This document shows positions 35,393 through 44,510 of a stretch of DNA of 64,000 nucleotides, piece after piece (position 1 is the first letter of the stretch; each line of letters begins with the position of its first letter). The position numbers and the translations under genes are program-made. Source of the stretch: Caldilineaceae bacterium. Lineage in GTDB: Bacteria; Chloroflexota; Anaerolineae; Caldilineales; Caldilineaceae. The stretch is from NCBI GenBank assembly GCA_022842065.1, contig JALHQH010000019.1, forward strand, positions 124,001 through 188,000. Direction: 5' to 3'. Below the pieces are notes generated by a model that was given only the letters and a program-made list of their open reading frames with translations, was not told the DNA's origin and did not search any database.

Positions 35393-36664
35393 CTACACCA
35401 CAAACATCTGTTCGCGTTCAGCCCCGACCGAGACATAGTCAATCCGCACGCCGGCCAGTTCACTCAGACGGTTAAGATAAGCCTGGGCCGCTTCGGGTAG
35501 ATCCCCCCAATGCCGACATTCCTCGGTTGACACTTGCCAGCCCGCCCACTCTTCATAGAGCGGCTTGACATGGTTGAGAACTGATGTATCCGGCATGGTA
35601 TCGCGCACAATCGAGCCATCCGGCAGTTCATAGCCAATGCAGATCTGGAGCGTGGCAAAGTTGTCGAGCACATCAAGTTTGGTAATCGCCAGGCCAGTCA
35701 TGCCGTTGAGCCAGGCGGCGTAGTTGATCGCCACCCCATCAAACCAGCCACAGCGGCGTGGGCGGCCGGTTGTCGCCCCAAATTCGCCACCGATCGAGCG
35801 TAGTTTTTCGCCCTCACTGTCATGCAGTTCCACTGGGAAAGGGCCGTCACCCACACAAGTGCTATAGGCTTTCACCACGCCGATCACACGGTCAATCGTG
35901 CGCGCCGGCAGCCCGGCCCCTGACGCGGCGAAGGCCGCAGTGGGGTTGCTGCTGGTGACATAGGGATAGATCCCCCAATCGAGATCACGCATGACCCCCA
36001 GTTGCCCTTCGAGCAAAATATCCTCATTATTAGCCAGCGCCTGGCGCAGGACAGGCACCGTGTCGATAATCCGCGGGCCGAGCTTAGCCGCGTAGTCCAT
36101 GCAACGAGCATAAAGTTCCTGCCCATCGACTGCTTCACCACCCAAAATTTCAATTTTGCGGTTAACGGTGCGCAGCGCGTTATCCAGCCGCATTTCCAAC
36201 CAATCGGGTTGCAGAAGATCGCCAAAGCGCAGACCAGAGCGCGCCGCCTTATCGGCATAGGCTGGCCCAATGCCCCGCTTGGTGGTGCCAATCGTATCAG
36301 AGCCGCGCGAGGCTTCTTCCAACACATCAAGGGTGCGATGATAGGGCAGCACGATCTGCGCCCGGTTGCTGATCCAGAGATTATCGAGCTGCACGCCGGC
36401 GGCGGTCAATGCGCCCATCTCTTCCAAAAGCGACTGCGGGTTAACGACACAGCCGGAACCGATAATATTTTTCGTCTTCGGGTTAAAGATCCCACTCGGG
36501 ATAAGATGCAACGCATGTTTGCCATATTCGTTGATCACCGTATGGCCGGCGTTATCCCCCCCCTGAAAGCGGATCACCACATCCACTGCCTGCGCCAAAT
36601 AGTCAATGATGCGACCCTTGCCTTCATCACCCCACTGTGCGCCCACAATCGCTGTTACAGACAT
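35393..36664 (-). CDS. purA: Adenylosuccinate synthetase
   Basis: 423 residues. Converts IMP + aspartate + GTP to adenylosuccinate, the first step from IMP to AMP. The GTP-binding start [18 protein letters not shown] is complete, with the IMP-contacting segments GGDNAGHTV and [16 protein letters not shown], and the C-terminal [12 protein letters not shown] followed by the aspartate loop. Length is typical (about 425-430). It is divergent from guaB, so the two enzymes that split IMP between AMP and GMP are transcribed from one 205-bp intergenic region. Confidence 0.97.
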   Translation of the reverse strand: MSVTAIVGAQWGDEGKGRIIDYLAQAVDVVIRFQGGDNAGHTVINEYGKHALHLIPSGIFNPKTKNIIGSGCVVNPQSLLEEMGALTAAGVQLDNLWISNRAQIVLPYHRTLDVLEEASRGSDTIGTTKRGIGPAYADKAARSGLRFGDLLQPDWLEMRLDNALRTVNRKIEILGGEAVDGQELYARCMDYAAKLGPRIIDTVPVLRQALANNEDILLEGQLGVMRDLDWGIYPYVTSSNPTAAFAASGAGLPARTIDRVIGVVKAYSTCVGDGPFPVELHDSEGEKLRSIGGEFGATTGRPRRCGWFDGVAINYAAWLNGMTGLAITKLDVLDNFATLQICIGYELPDGSIVRDTMPDTSVLNHVKPLYEEWAGWQVSTEECRHWGDLPEAAQAYLNRLSELAGVRIDYVSVGAEREQMFVV

Positions 36665-36791
36665 AATTCACACCTTATCATTCATGAAATTGCATTGGTC
36701 CCGGCCCGGCCATTATATCATGTGCAACGCTTTTTCCCCAACCAACAAACCAGCTTCAATGGGCGGCTGGTGACTGTAACAGCCTACAATG

Positions 36792-36820
36792 TTGGTGCTA
36801 CTCCCTAGCAGTGGTACAAT
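36792..36820 (+). promoter_or_regulatory. Candidate guaB promoter
   Basis: TTGGTG (36792-36797), 17-bp spacer, TACAAT (36815-36820), about 50 bp before the guaB start at 36870. No recognisable PurR-type operator was seen in the purA-guaB gap. Confidence 0.55.
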
Positions 36821-36869
36821 TTGTCTAATTTATCTAGACACAGGGCAGCGAGAGGAGAAAGACAGGCTT

Positions 36870-38435
36870 ATGACCATACAGGCAACAGGGATGACGTGGC
36901 TAACCAACCACGCAACCAATGGTACCGAGATTGAAGCGCGCGTGGCCGAACGTTTTGCCAAAGAAGCGCTCACCTTTGATGATGTACTGTTGACACCAGG
37001 CTATGCCGAGACCCTGCCCTCCGAAGTGGATCTCACAGTACAGCTACACGAACGGCTACAACTTAAAATTCCCGTCATCAGTGCCGCAATGGATACGGTG
37101 ACGGAAAGCGAATTGGCGATTGCGCTGGCCCGCCAAGGCGGCTTGGGCGTGATCCATCGCAACTTGACGATTGAGCAACAGATCGAAGAGGTCGACAAGG
37201 TCAAACGCAGCGAGAGTGGCATGATCGTTGACCCAATCACCTTGCCCTCTGATGCCACCCTGGATGCAGCCGAGGGCGTCATGAGCCGCTATCGCATTAG
37301 CGGCGTGCCGATTGTCGATGTGGCCGGCAAATTAGTCGGCATTCTCACCAATCGCGATGTGCGTTTTGCCACGGATTACAGCCGCCCCGTGCGCGATTAT
37401 ATGACCGCCGACAATCTGATCACCGCCCACATTGGCACCACACTGACCGAAGCACAAGAGATTCTCCATCGCTACCGCATTGAAAAGCTGCCGCTGGTTG
37501 ATGATCAGGGGCTACTTAAGGGCTTAATTACCTACAAGGATCTACTCAAACGGCAGGATTACCCCTATTCAACCAAGGATGACCGCGGCCGACTGCGGGT
37601 GGCGGCGGCGGTGGGTGTCGGCGAAAATGGCTTGCAACGTGCCCGCGCCCTTTACGAAGCCGGCGTCGATGCCATTGCACTGGACACGGCCCATGGTCAC
37701 AGCCGCGGCGTGATTGAAACCATCCGCACGATTCGGGGCGAATTTCCCAACCTGATCATCCTCGCCGGCAATGTGGTGACGCCGGATGGGGTGCGGGCGC
37801 TGGTCGCAGCCGGGGCCGATGTCGTCAAAGTCGGCGTGGGTGCCGGCTCGATCTGTACGACGCGCGTGGTCAGTGGGGCCGGGATGCCCCAACTCACGGC
37901 GATTGCCGAATGTGCGGTAGTTGCGCACCAACTAGGCGTCGCGATTATTGCTGATGGCGGCATTCGTTACAGTGGCGACATTACCAAAGCCCTGGCCTGT
38001 GGTGCGTCGGCGGTGATGTTGGGTAGCCTGCTGGCTGGGTTGCATGAATCCCCCGGCGAAGTAGTGATCCGGGAGGGACGCTCGTTCAAGGAATACCGCG
38101 GCATGGGTAGTATGGGCGCAATGCGTGGCCGTGCCAACGACCGTTATCAATCAGGTCAGCAGGCAGTCAATGCCAGCCCCGATATCGGCGGCAAGTTAGT
38201 GCCGGAAGGGATCGAGGGACAGGTGCCTTACAAGGGCATGTTGAAGGATTATGTCTTTCAGCTGATGGGTGGGCTGCGCAGTGGCATGGGCTATGTGGGT
38301 GCGGCCACGCTTGCGGAACTCTGGCAGAAGGCGAACTTTGTGCGCATCTCGGCGGCCAGCTATCAGGAGAGCCACCCCCATTCGATTACAATCACCAAAG
38401 AAGCCCCGAACTATCAGATTCAGCCGGGACGGTAG
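36870..38435 (+). CDS. guaB: Inosine-5'-monophosphate dehydrogenase
   Basis: 521 residues. Oxidises IMP to XMP with NAD, the committed step to [26 protein letters not shown] opens the barrel; two CBS domains are inserted (about 125-245; [20 protein letters not shown] and [20 protein letters not shown]); the catalytic loop [18 protein letters not shown] carries the nucleophilic Cys (about 328); MGSMGAMRG and the flap ...DRYQSGQQ follow. About 20-30 residues longer at the N-terminus than E. coli GuaB. ATG 36870 has AGAGGAG upstream. It is followed after 5 bp by an SDR gene. Confidence 0.96.
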   Translation: MTIQATGMTWLTNHATNGTEIEARVAERFAKEALTFDDVLLTPGYAETLPSEVDLTVQLHERLQLKIPVISAAMDTVTESELAIALARQGGLGVIHRNLTIEQQIEEVDKVKRSESGMIVDPITLPSDATLDAAEGVMSRYRISGVPIVDVAGKLVGILTNRDVRFATDYSRPVRDYMTADNLITAHIGTTLTEAQEILHRYRIEKLPLVDDQGLLKGLITYKDLLKRQDYPYSTKDDRGRLRVAAAVGVGENGLQRARALYEAGVDAIALDTAHGHSRGVIETIRTIRGEFPNLIILAGNVVTPDGVRALVAAGADVVKVGVGAGSICTTRVVSGAGMPQLTAIAECAVVAHQLGVAIIADGGIRYSGDITKALACGASAVMLGSLLAGLHESPGEVVIREGRSFKEYRGMGSMGAMRGRANDRYQSGQQAVNASPDIGGKLVPEGIEGQVPYKGMLKDYVFQLMGGLRSGMGYVGAATLAELWQKANFVRISAASYQESHPHSITITKEAPNYQIQPGR

Positions 38436-38440
38436 CCGCT

Positions 38441-39202
38441 ATGACAACACCGACTATAACAAAACAGGGCCGTTTAACGGGCAAAGTCGCGCTGATCACC
38501 GGCGGCGGGACCGGCATTGGCGCGGCCATTGCCGAACAATTTGGGATGGATGGTGCGCAGATCGTCATCTGTGGCCGGCGTGCCGATGTGATCGAGCACA
38601 AGGCCGCGCAATTAAGCGCCGCCGGCTTCAGTGTACTGGGTCTGGCCGGCGATGTCGCCACGGATGCGCCCACCTTGATCGAACAGACCATCGAACGCTT
38701 TGGACGATTGGACATTCTGGTTAACAACGCTGCGATCTCTGCGGGAATGCCGATTGACGAGATAAATCTCGCCATCTGGCAGCGCGTCATCGCCATCAAC
38801 CTGGATGGGGCCTTTGCGCTTGTCCACAGTGCCCTACCCCACCTGCGCGTGGTGCGCGGCAACATTTTGCACATTAGCAGCATCAGCGCGATGTCCGGCG
38901 AGGTGGATGATGTCGCCTATGCGGCCAGCAAAGCCGGGCTGGAAGGGTTTAACCGCAAGCTGGCACTGGAGTTGGCCCCTTATGGCATCCGCTCAAATGT
39001 GATTCGACCGGGGCTGATTCACACCGAAGCCTTTGCAAACATGCCGGCTGAATTTTTCGATGCCCAGGTGCCGTTGATCCCGTTGGGGCGTATCGGCCAG
39101 CCACATGACATTGCCTGCGCGGCCGCTTTTCTCTGTTCGGATGAGGCAAATTTTATTACCGGCTCGGTACTGACGATTGACGGTGGCGAGTCGGCGAAGT
39201 AG
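38441..39202 (+). CDS. SDR-family oxidoreductase
   Basis: 253 residues, classical short-chain dehydrogenase. Cofactor motif [15 protein letters not shown] (residues 18-32), NNAAISAG, catalytic Ser in [11 protein letters not shown], and Tyr-x-x-x-Lys in [10 protein letters not shown], ending [16 protein letters not shown]. The residue pattern after strand 2 (ICGRRADV) has Arg residues that favour NADP(H). It starts 5 bp after guaB and is probably co-transcribed, though no link to purine metabolism is known. Substrate unknown; could be a 3-oxoacyl-ACP-reductase-like or sugar/alcohol dehydrogenase. Confidence 0.88.
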   Translation: MTTPTITKQGRLTGKVALITGGGTGIGAAIAEQFGMDGAQIVICGRRADVIEHKAAQLSAAGFSVLGLAGDVATDAPTLIEQTIERFGRLDILVNNAAISAGMPIDEINLAIWQRVIAINLDGAFALVHSALPHLRVVRGNILHISSISAMSGEVDDVAYAASKAGLEGFNRKLALELAPYGIRSNVIRPGLIHTEAFANMPAEFFDAQVPLIPLGRIGQPHDIACAAAFLCSDEANFITGSVLTIDGGESAK

Positions 39203-39239
39203 GGAATGCCCCCACAGCAAAGCAGCCGTTTGTCTTTGT

Positions 39240-39800
39240 TACCTATCATGTTTATAATAGTTAACATGATGTGAGCTACCCAACGCTAAAGCTGTTGGGC
39301 TTCAAGAGCAAGTCTTGAACTTTTCGGGGGCTGAGCGCATTACTACACTACTCATATCTCCCACCGCGTTAATTCCCGTGGCTCCCACGGTATGCAGCGC
39401 AAGTACACGCCGCACTTTGAAGGCTATCGCTTCGACCTACGTACGTCGAATATTTTACGACTGGGACGATTTTCCCAGTCGTAAAATATTCGATTTTTAA
39501 GGTACTTTTTACAGATGCCGCTGAGTAATCTTGGTTATCGAAGCCGCAGTAGCACCTGTAATTGTAACACATTTCGAGAGAAACATCAATTGATATGCCA
39601 GAAAATTTGTTCTAATACGTTGCCTACTATCGACCTAAAGGTCACTTCGGGTGCCTTTTGGGCGCGCAACGGGCCTTTGGGTACCCTCTGGGTGCTAAGC
39701 CCTTATATCTCAGCCCTAAAGGGACTGAATTTTACGGGCTTTCTCGATAATCTTGGGTACGCCAGGGCAGAGTTGACTCCGCCCTTATCATTATGTTAAC
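39240..39800 (-). mobile_element. IS200/IS605-type (TnpB-like) relic, internally deleted
   Basis: This fills the 620-bp gap between the SDR and chelatase genes. Read on the minus strand, it starts (39760-39690) with ccctttagggctgagatata and a series of short G/C hairpins of the kind that precede tnpB genes. It continues with a short reading frame starting MCYNYRCY, resembling a TnpB N-terminus, then a 21-bp hairpin (39446-39493, arms gaatattttacgactggga). It ends in gcccaacagctttagcgttg ggtagctcaca (39270-39310), which resembles the 3' hairpin/guide-RNA end of such elements. Nearly all of the transposase is gone. Recognition is by pattern memory, not alignment. Confidence 0.45.
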
Positions 39801-39823
39801 GAAAAGCTGAAGGATTGTTTCCC

Positions 39824-40954
39824 ATGCGATCAACTTATCCATTTACCGCGATTGTTGGCCAGGAACGGATGAAGCGGGCGCTCGTCCTCAATGCCATCAA
39901 TCCCCAAATCGGCGGTGTGCTCATCCGCGGCGAACGTGGCACGGCCAAATCGACGGCCGCCCGTGCCCTAGCGGCGCTCATCCCCGAATTGGAAGCCGTG
40001 GCAGGCTGCCCCTTTGCCTGTAACCCCGCTCGCCCGGATCTCTACTGTGACGAATGCCGTGAGCGCTTTGCCCGTGAAGGGCAGTTGCCGTCCATGCATC
40101 GTCCCACCCCCTTTGTCGATCTACCAGTGAGCGCCACGGAAGATCGGGTCGTCGGTACGCTTGACATTGAGAAAGCGATTCAAAAGGGCGAACGCCACTT
40201 TGAACCGGGGATTCTTGCGGCCGCCAATCGCGGTGTGCTTTACGTCGATGAAGTCAACCTGCTCGATGACCATGTGGTCGATCTGTTATTGGACAGCGCG
40301 GCCATGGGCGTCAATGTGGTGGAACGCGAAGGCATTAGCTTTCAACATCCTGCCCAATTTGTGCTCGTTGGTTCGATGAACCCGGAAGAAGGCGATCTGC
40401 GCCCCCAGTTGCTCGACCGTTTTGCCCATGCCGTTGATGTGGTCGGCTTGACCGATGCCAAACAGCGCGTCGAAATTCTGCGCCGCCGCATCTTCTTCGA
40501 ACAAGATCAAGAAGGCTTCGCCGATGCCTTTGACGAGGCCGAAGAGGCCATGAGCCTGCGCATTGAAGAGGCACGGGCACGCTATCCGCTGGTGAAATAT
40601 AGCGACAAGGATCTCTATACAATTGCCGCCTTAACGGGCAGCTTCAAGGTGGACGGCCACCGCGCCGACATTGTGATTCTGCGTACGGCGCGCGCCCAGG
40701 CCGCGCTCGATGGTCGCCTGCAGATCAACGACAATGACATTCTGCTGGCCGCCGAGTTGGCGCTGCCACACCGCATGAAGAAGCAGCCCTTCCAAGACTC
40801 CACCATGAATCTGGATCAACTCCAGAACAATGTACGCCAAGCGCGCGCCGAAGCCGATCAACAACCAGATGACGGCGGCGAGAGCGAAGGCATGCAGATG
40901 GGCGATGGGGCAACTGACGAAAAAAAAGCACCGAGGGCGATGAGTCGGATATGA
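39824..40954 (+). CDS. chlD: Mg/Co-chelatase ChlI-like AAA+ subunit, zero-frame product of the chlD-type gene
   Basis: 376 residues. AAA+ ATPase of the BchI/ChlI/CobS group: Walker [16 protein letters not shown] (about 35), a Cys-rich insert [17 protein letters not shown] (about 63-79), [19 protein letters not shown], Walker [14 protein letters not shown], sensor-1 [20 protein letters not shown] and a sensor-2 domain [19 protein letters not shown]. It drives insertion of Mg2+ or Co2+ into tetrapyrroles with the VWA subunit and a large H/CobN subunit not in this window. The frame ends at 40954 in an ATGA overlap with the next frame. Just before, A-AAA-AAA at 40921-40927 is in phase for -1 slippage, so two products are likely. 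Confidence 0.88.
   Translation: MRSTYPFTAIVGQERMKRALVLNAINPQIGGVLIRGERGTAKSTAARALAALIPELEAVAGCPFACNPARPDLYCDECRERFAREGQLPSMHRPTPFVDLPVSATEDRVVGTLDIEKAIQKGERHFEPGILAAANRGVLYVDEVNLLDDHVVDLLLDSAAMGVNVVEREGISFQHPAQFVLVGSMNPEEGDLRPQLLDRFAHAVDVVGLTDAKQRVEILRRRIFFEQDQEGFADAFDEAEEAMSLRIEEARARYPLVKYSDKDLYTIAALTGSFKVDGHRADIVILRTARAQAALDGRLQINDNDILLAAELALPHRMKKQPFQDSTMNLDQLQNNVRQARAEADQQPDDGGESEGMQMGDGATDEKKAPRAMSRI
40921..40927 (+). promoter_or_regulatory. Candidate -1 ribosomal frameshift site (A AAA AAA)
   Basis: The heptamer is read in the zero frame as (ga)A AAA AAA gca, exactly the phase needed for tandem -1 slippage as in dnaX. After slipping, the next codons are AGC ACC GAG GGC GAT GAG TCG GAT ATG ATG, joining without a stop to the VWA frame through an acidic linker. 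gatgggg lies about 10 bases upstream (weak internal Shine-Dalgarno), and gcacc/ggtgc plus ccga/tcgg can form a hairpin downstream. Confidence 0.7.
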
Positions 40955-41898
40955 TGGACGCTGGGGAAGGTGGGGAGGGTGCAGTGGCCCAACCTGATGC
41001 CTCACCCCAGCAAAGCTCATCGCCCGGGGATACTAAAGGTGCTCGCAAGCCGGTGCAAATCGGTGATACATTTGAAACCAAGCGCGTGGATACCCCTCTC
41101 GATAAGATGACGCGCGAGCGGGCGGGGAAACGCTCTTATACGCGGACGGATCGCAAGCGCGGACGCTACATTAAAGCGCGGCCGGCGGGTGATCATCCCG
41201 AAGATATTGCGTTTGACGCGACCCTGCGCGCCGCGGCCCCTTTCCAGCAGCAGCGCTTGGCCGAGGCGGAAAATGATCTGGCCTTGCAGTTGCGCAAAAA
41301 GGATCTACAGCGTAAGGTACGCGTCCGCCGCACTGGCAACCTGATCCTCTTTGTCGTCGATGCCAGTTGGTCGATGGCCGCGAGCGAACGCATGGAAGCG
41401 ACCAAGGGCGCGATCTTCAGCCTCTTGGTCGATGCCTATCAGCGGCGCGACCAAGTTGGTCTGGTGGTCTTTCAGCGCGACAAAGCGCGCTTGGTCTTGC
41501 CGCCAACCAGCAGTGTGGAGTTGGCCCAACGGGCGCTTAAGGATCTGCCCGTCGGTGGCAAGACGCCGCTGAGCAGCGGTTTGCACATGGCCTGGCAGGT
41601 CATCGAAAATGCCCGTCGCCGCGACAGCGAACTGCGCCCGATGATGATTCTGCTCACCGACGGGGCCGGCAATGTCAGCATGACCGGCATGCCTGCCCAA
41701 GAAGAGTCGAACCGCATTGCCAGCCTCTTTGAACAGGCCGATCTGCGCTCGATTGTGGTAAACATGGAACATGCCGCCTTTGACCGCGGGCTGGCCCAGA
41801 AGTTGGCCGATGCCTTAGGCGGGGTCTGTTATAACCTGCCTGAGTTACGCGCCGATACACTGCTCAACACAGTCAAGCGCGAGATTGATCTGAAGTAA
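40951..41898 (+). CDS. chlD: ChlD-like VWA subunit of Mg/Co-chelatase (-1 frame part)
   Basis: 315 residues if started at ATG 40951, but probably the C-terminal half of a ~691-residue fusion made by -1 frameshifting. It begins with an acidic/Gly/Pro linker, typical of the joint between the AAA+ and VWA halves of ChlD. It then has a basic segment ([17 protein letters not shown]) and a von Willebrand A domain (130-310) with the metal-ion site Asp-Ala-Ser-Trp-Ser in [28 protein letters not shown], and [10 protein letters not shown]. Out-of-frame codons between the slippery site and 40951 read STEGDESD, continuing the acidic linker, which shows the two frames were one. Independent start by ATGA coupling remains possible. 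Confidence 0.87.
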   Translation: MMDAGEGGEGAVAQPDASPQQSSSPGDTKGARKPVQIGDTFETKRVDTPLDKMTRERAGKRSYTRTDRKRGRYIKARPAGDHPEDIAFDATLRAAAPFQQQRLAEAENDLALQLRKKDLQRKVRVRRTGNLILFVVDASWSMAASERMEATKGAIFSLLVDAYQRRDQVGLVVFQRDKARLVLPPTSSVELAQRALKDLPVGGKTPLSSGLHMAWQVIENARRRDSELRPMMILLTDGAGNVSMTGMPAQEESNRIASLFEQADLRSIVVNMEHAAFDRGLAQKLADALGGVCYNLPELRADTLLNTVKREIDLK

Positions 41899-41919
41899 GG
41901 AATGCGTAAAATGAGTGAC

Positions 41920-41971
41920 GCACCGGGATCGCTGGCATCCCTGCCGGCAGGGATGCCAGCGATCCCGGTGC
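41920..41971. repeat. 52-bp perfect palindrome
   Basis: Centre between 41945 and 41946, 26-bp halves, left half begins gcaccgggatcgctggcatc. Lies 22 bp after the chelatase stop codon; probably acts as a transcript end or 3' stabiliser. No T-tract. Confidence 0.8.
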
Positions 41972-42005
41972 ATTAAGCGCCATTTTCATTAGGCTAAGGG
42001 AAACA

Positions 42006-42053
42006 GCCCAAAACAATCCCGGAATCTTTAAAGATTCCGGGATTGTTTTGGGC
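42006..42053. repeat. 48-bp perfect palindrome
   Basis: Centre between 42029 and 42030, 24-bp halves, left half begins gcccaaaacaatcccggaat. Second of two palindromes in the 223-bp gap before the TPR gene; unrelated in sequence to the first. Confidence 0.8.
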
Positions 42054-42121
42054 GCGGTTCTAAAGCAACCGCTCCGCTCCGCTTTAAACGACACCTGTTA
42101 CGTAGAGAAACAATAAAAATT

Positions 42122-43315
42122 ATGACAAATCTAAGCACTGGTCCAAGCACCCCCCCAGCCGAGCATGATCCGATTCTGATCAAGGGCAGTTGGGAATCGC
42201 TGCTCGCCGAGGCGCAGGAGATGGCCTCTACCCAAAACGACGAAGCCATTCCACGCTTTGAAAAGATCGTGGGGCGGCTGAGTAAGATGTCCAAAGCACA
42301 ACGCATGGCCAGCGGCGAACGGCTGCAACAAGTCTTGATCGTGGGGGCGATTAGCTTTCAAGCCTATCTTACCCTGCGCAGTCGCTATGATGAAGCACTA
42401 ACGGTCCTGCACACGTTGGCCGCGGTGGGCAGCGCTGAAGATCAGGCTTATGCCCAATTTCAGACGGGGCTGGTGCTCTTCATCGCCGAGCGGGATGAGG
42501 ACGCCTTTGCCCTGCTCCAGCAACAGGCCAACGCACCAGACGCCGATATTTCCGACTGGGGCCATCTGGTCATCAATTACTTGCGCCGTGAGCGGATTGC
42601 TGAGGCCAAGCAGGCGGTCAAAACGGCGATTGCGTGGATTGACAGTCGCTATGCGAATGGCATAATTAACGACGAAGAGATGCCCCAGTTGCGCGGCTAC
42701 ATTGCTTCCCTACGCGCTGAGATCTCCGTCAAAAAGGGTGACTGGAGCACCGCCACTGCGCACTATGATGCCGCCATTGAAGCCGATCCCCTCTATAAAG
42801 AAAATGTGCACATCTTCTACACCAGCCTGATGTTGGCCGGCCAACCAGCAGTCGCGCTGCCCTATATTAAGCGCGATCAGCACCACCCGATTCGCAGCAA
42901 CTTCTGGCAAGGGGTGGCGCACTTCCGTCTGCAAGAGCAGGAAAAGGCCGCCGCCTTTTGGGAACAGGTGCTTACCGTCGATCTGGAGCAGAGCGAAGAG
43001 GAAAGCTTTAGTGAGTATGTGCTCACGCATTACTATCTGGGCGATGAAGAGCGGATTGGGCTGGGCAACGTCTTGCGCGTCTTACAAGAAAATCGGCGGC
43101 ACGAGTGGCAGGTCCTCTTCCTGGCCGCGCTCGGCTGGGCGATTCAGGGCAAACTGGACAATGCCGAAGCCGATCTCCAATTTGCAGTCAACCAGCGCAA
43201 AACTAGCGCCGCCGGGCTTAAGCTACCGTACCAAGTCTGGACCTATCTGCGCGATCTATTAGATGAGACGGCACAGGCCCGGTTTATCAAGTATTTTGAC
43301 ATGCGTTGGCCGTAG
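42122..43315 (+). CDS. TPR-like helical repeat protein
   Basis: 397 residues, cytosolic (no signal or membrane segment). From about residue 75 the protein consists of helix-turn-helix pairs of TPR type, for example YDEALTVLHTLAAVGSAEDQ, DWSTATAHYDAAIEADPLYK and FWQGVAHFRLQEQEKAAAFW, with a final DNAEADLQFAVNQRK. No catalytic motif is recognised. Such proteins mediate protein contacts; partner unknown. The gene's TAG stop codon is the first three bases of an inverted-repeat element (43313). The ATG at 42122 has no clear Shine-Dalgarno. Confidence 0.75.
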   Translation: MTNLSTGPSTPPAEHDPILIKGSWESLLAEAQEMASTQNDEAIPRFEKIVGRLSKMSKAQRMASGERLQQVLIVGAISFQAYLTLRSRYDEALTVLHTLAAVGSAEDQAYAQFQTGLVLFIAERDEDAFALLQQQANAPDADISDWGHLVINYLRRERIAEAKQAVKTAIAWIDSRYANGIINDEEMPQLRGYIASLRAEISVKKGDWSTATAHYDAAIEADPLYKENVHIFYTSLMLAGQPAVALPYIKRDQHHPIRSNFWQGVAHFRLQEQEKAAAFWEQVLTVDLEQSEEESFSEYVLTHYYLGDEERIGLGNVLRVLQENRRHEWQVLFLAALGWAIQGKLDNAEADLQFAVNQRKTSAAGLKLPYQVWTYLRDLLDETAQARFIKYFDMRWP

Positions 43316-43436
43316 TACACTGTCAGCTAAGTTTTGCTCGTTTAGAATCGATCCCAGACCCCAGCCTTAAAAGGCTGGGCTACCTTCTGCCGCCACTCCG
43401 TGGCTAAACCATCAAAACTTATTTGACAGTGTACTA
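43313..43436. mobile_element. MITE-like element 1 of 3 (TAGTACACTG termini)
   Basis: Left end tagtacactgtcagctaagt and right end, read in reverse, tagtacactgtcaaataagt; TA at both edges. The interior holds a small hairpin, agccttaaaaggct. The first three bases are the TAG stop codon of the TPR gene. Shares the inner terminus ataagtttgat with the tagtgttttgtg elements. Confidence 0.8.
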
Positions 43437-43602
43437 GTGTTTTGTGAAACAAATTATGATAGATAAATTCTACCCCCTCCCGACCTCCCCCAGCCTGGGG
43501 GCGGAGCCGTGACCTCACCGGCGAGGTGACGGTTCCCTCCCCAAGCTGGGGAGGGTTAGGGAGGGGTTTGATTCCTATCAAGACTTATTTCACAAAACAC
43601 TA
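43435..43602. mobile_element. MITE-like element 2 of 3 (TAGTGTTTTG termini)
   Basis: Left end tagtgttttgtgaaacaaat, right end in reverse tagtgttttgtgaaataagt, each edged by TA and sharing a TA with the neighbours. The interior carries C-rich palindromic words (cccagcctgggg, ccctccccaagctggggagg) like those at 8888 and 31858, so one element family has picked up or contains another. Confidence 0.8.
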
Positions 43603-43690
43603 GTACACTGTCAGCTAAATTCTGCTAGATTAGGTTGCTCAGAGGGGATTTGGCAATCCCCTCTGAGCAATAAATCATCAAAACTTCGCC
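43601..43690. mobile_element. MITE-like element 3 of 3, right end degenerate
   Basis: Left end tagtacactgtcagctaaat (43601). The interior is a perfect 16-bp hairpin (43635-43650 with 43655-43670, loop tggc). The right end is reduced to atcatcaaaactt near 43675-43686, so the boundary is approximate. The remaining 45 bp lead to the next gene. Confidence 0.6.
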
Positions 43691-43735
43691 AACAGCCGAA
43701 GCGTAACGATCCACAAAGAAACACGAAGAGTCGCT

Positions 43736-44500
43736 ATGTACACAAGTGATGAACTGATTCCCTTTGCCAAAACCCTCGCCGACGCCAGTGCAGCGATGAT
43801 TCGCCAATATTTTCGCACTGACTATATCGTTGAAAATAAGGCCGATGATTCCCCAGTGACGATTGCCGACCGCAAGGCCGAAGAGATCATGCGGGAGCTG
43901 ATTGCCAAGCGTTTTCCCGACCACGGCATTCTGGGCGAAGAACAGGGCCACCACCAACCCGATGCGGAATACCAGTGGGTGCTCGACCCGATCGATGGCA
44001 CTAAAGCCTTTGTCAGTCACAGCTATCTCTTTGGCACATTGATTGCTTTGCTCAAAGCGGGCCGGCCCATCCTTGGTGTGATCAACCACCCGCTGCTCAA
44101 TGATTTTCTGGTCGGCATGAATGGTCAAAGCTGGCTAAATGGTCGCCGTGTCCATGTCCGCCCCTGCCGGCGCGTAGAGGATGCGATTCTTCTCAGCAGC
44201 ACGACGGCGATGGTCCATACCTATCAAAATGGCCCAGCCTTTACCGCCCTCGCCCAACGCGTGCAGCGCCACAACACCTGGGGCGATTGTCACGGCTACT
44301 ACGTCGTCGCAGTCGGTGGCGCCGACATCATGGCCGACCCGATCATGAACCCCTGGGATCTAATGGCCCTCATCCCGATTATCGAGGGGGCCGGCGGCGT
44401 GATCACCGACTGGCAGGGCAACGACGCCGTCCGCGGCGAAAGCATCATTGCCACCGCCGGCACGATCCACGAGGAAGTGATCCGGCTGCTCAATCCGTGA
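43736..44500 (+). CDS. hisN: Inositol-monophosphatase-family phosphatase (HisN-like)
   Basis: 254 residues. Metal-binding motifs of the Li+-sensitive phosphatase family: Glu in GEEQGHH (about 67), the core WVLDPIDGTKAFVSH (about 85) and a late NPWDLMALIPIIEGAGG. The substitution Ser-His after Phe-Val and the C-terminal WGDCHGYYVVAVGGADIM segment match the actinobacterial histidinol-phosphate phosphatase HisN branch better than plain inositol monophosphatases. That would make it the penultimate enzyme of histidine synthesis, but no other his gene is near, so the substrate is tentative. Confidence 0.82.
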   Translation: MYTSDELIPFAKTLADASAAMIRQYFRTDYIVENKADDSPVTIADRKAEEIMRELIAKRFPDHGILGEEQGHHQPDAEYQWVLDPIDGTKAFVSHSYLFGTLIALLKAGRPILGVINHPLLNDFLVGMNGQSWLNGRRVHVRPCRRVEDAILLSSTTAMVHTYQNGPAFTALAQRVQRHNTWGDCHGYYVVAVGGADIMADPIMNPWDLMALIPIIEGAGGVITDWQGNDAVRGESIIATAGTIHEEVIRLLNP

Positions 44501-44510
44501 GGGGTGGGGT

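Noticed and set aside
36002..36808. Plus-strand open frame across purA
   Set aside because: purA is certain on the other strand and the plus-strand peptide has no family pattern or start signal.
39824..41898. Treating the two chelatase frames as a sequencing error only
   Set aside because: The slippery heptamer is in the correct phase and the split yields a sensible stand-alone ChlI-like product, so programmed slippage is favoured; the error remains listed as the refuting test.
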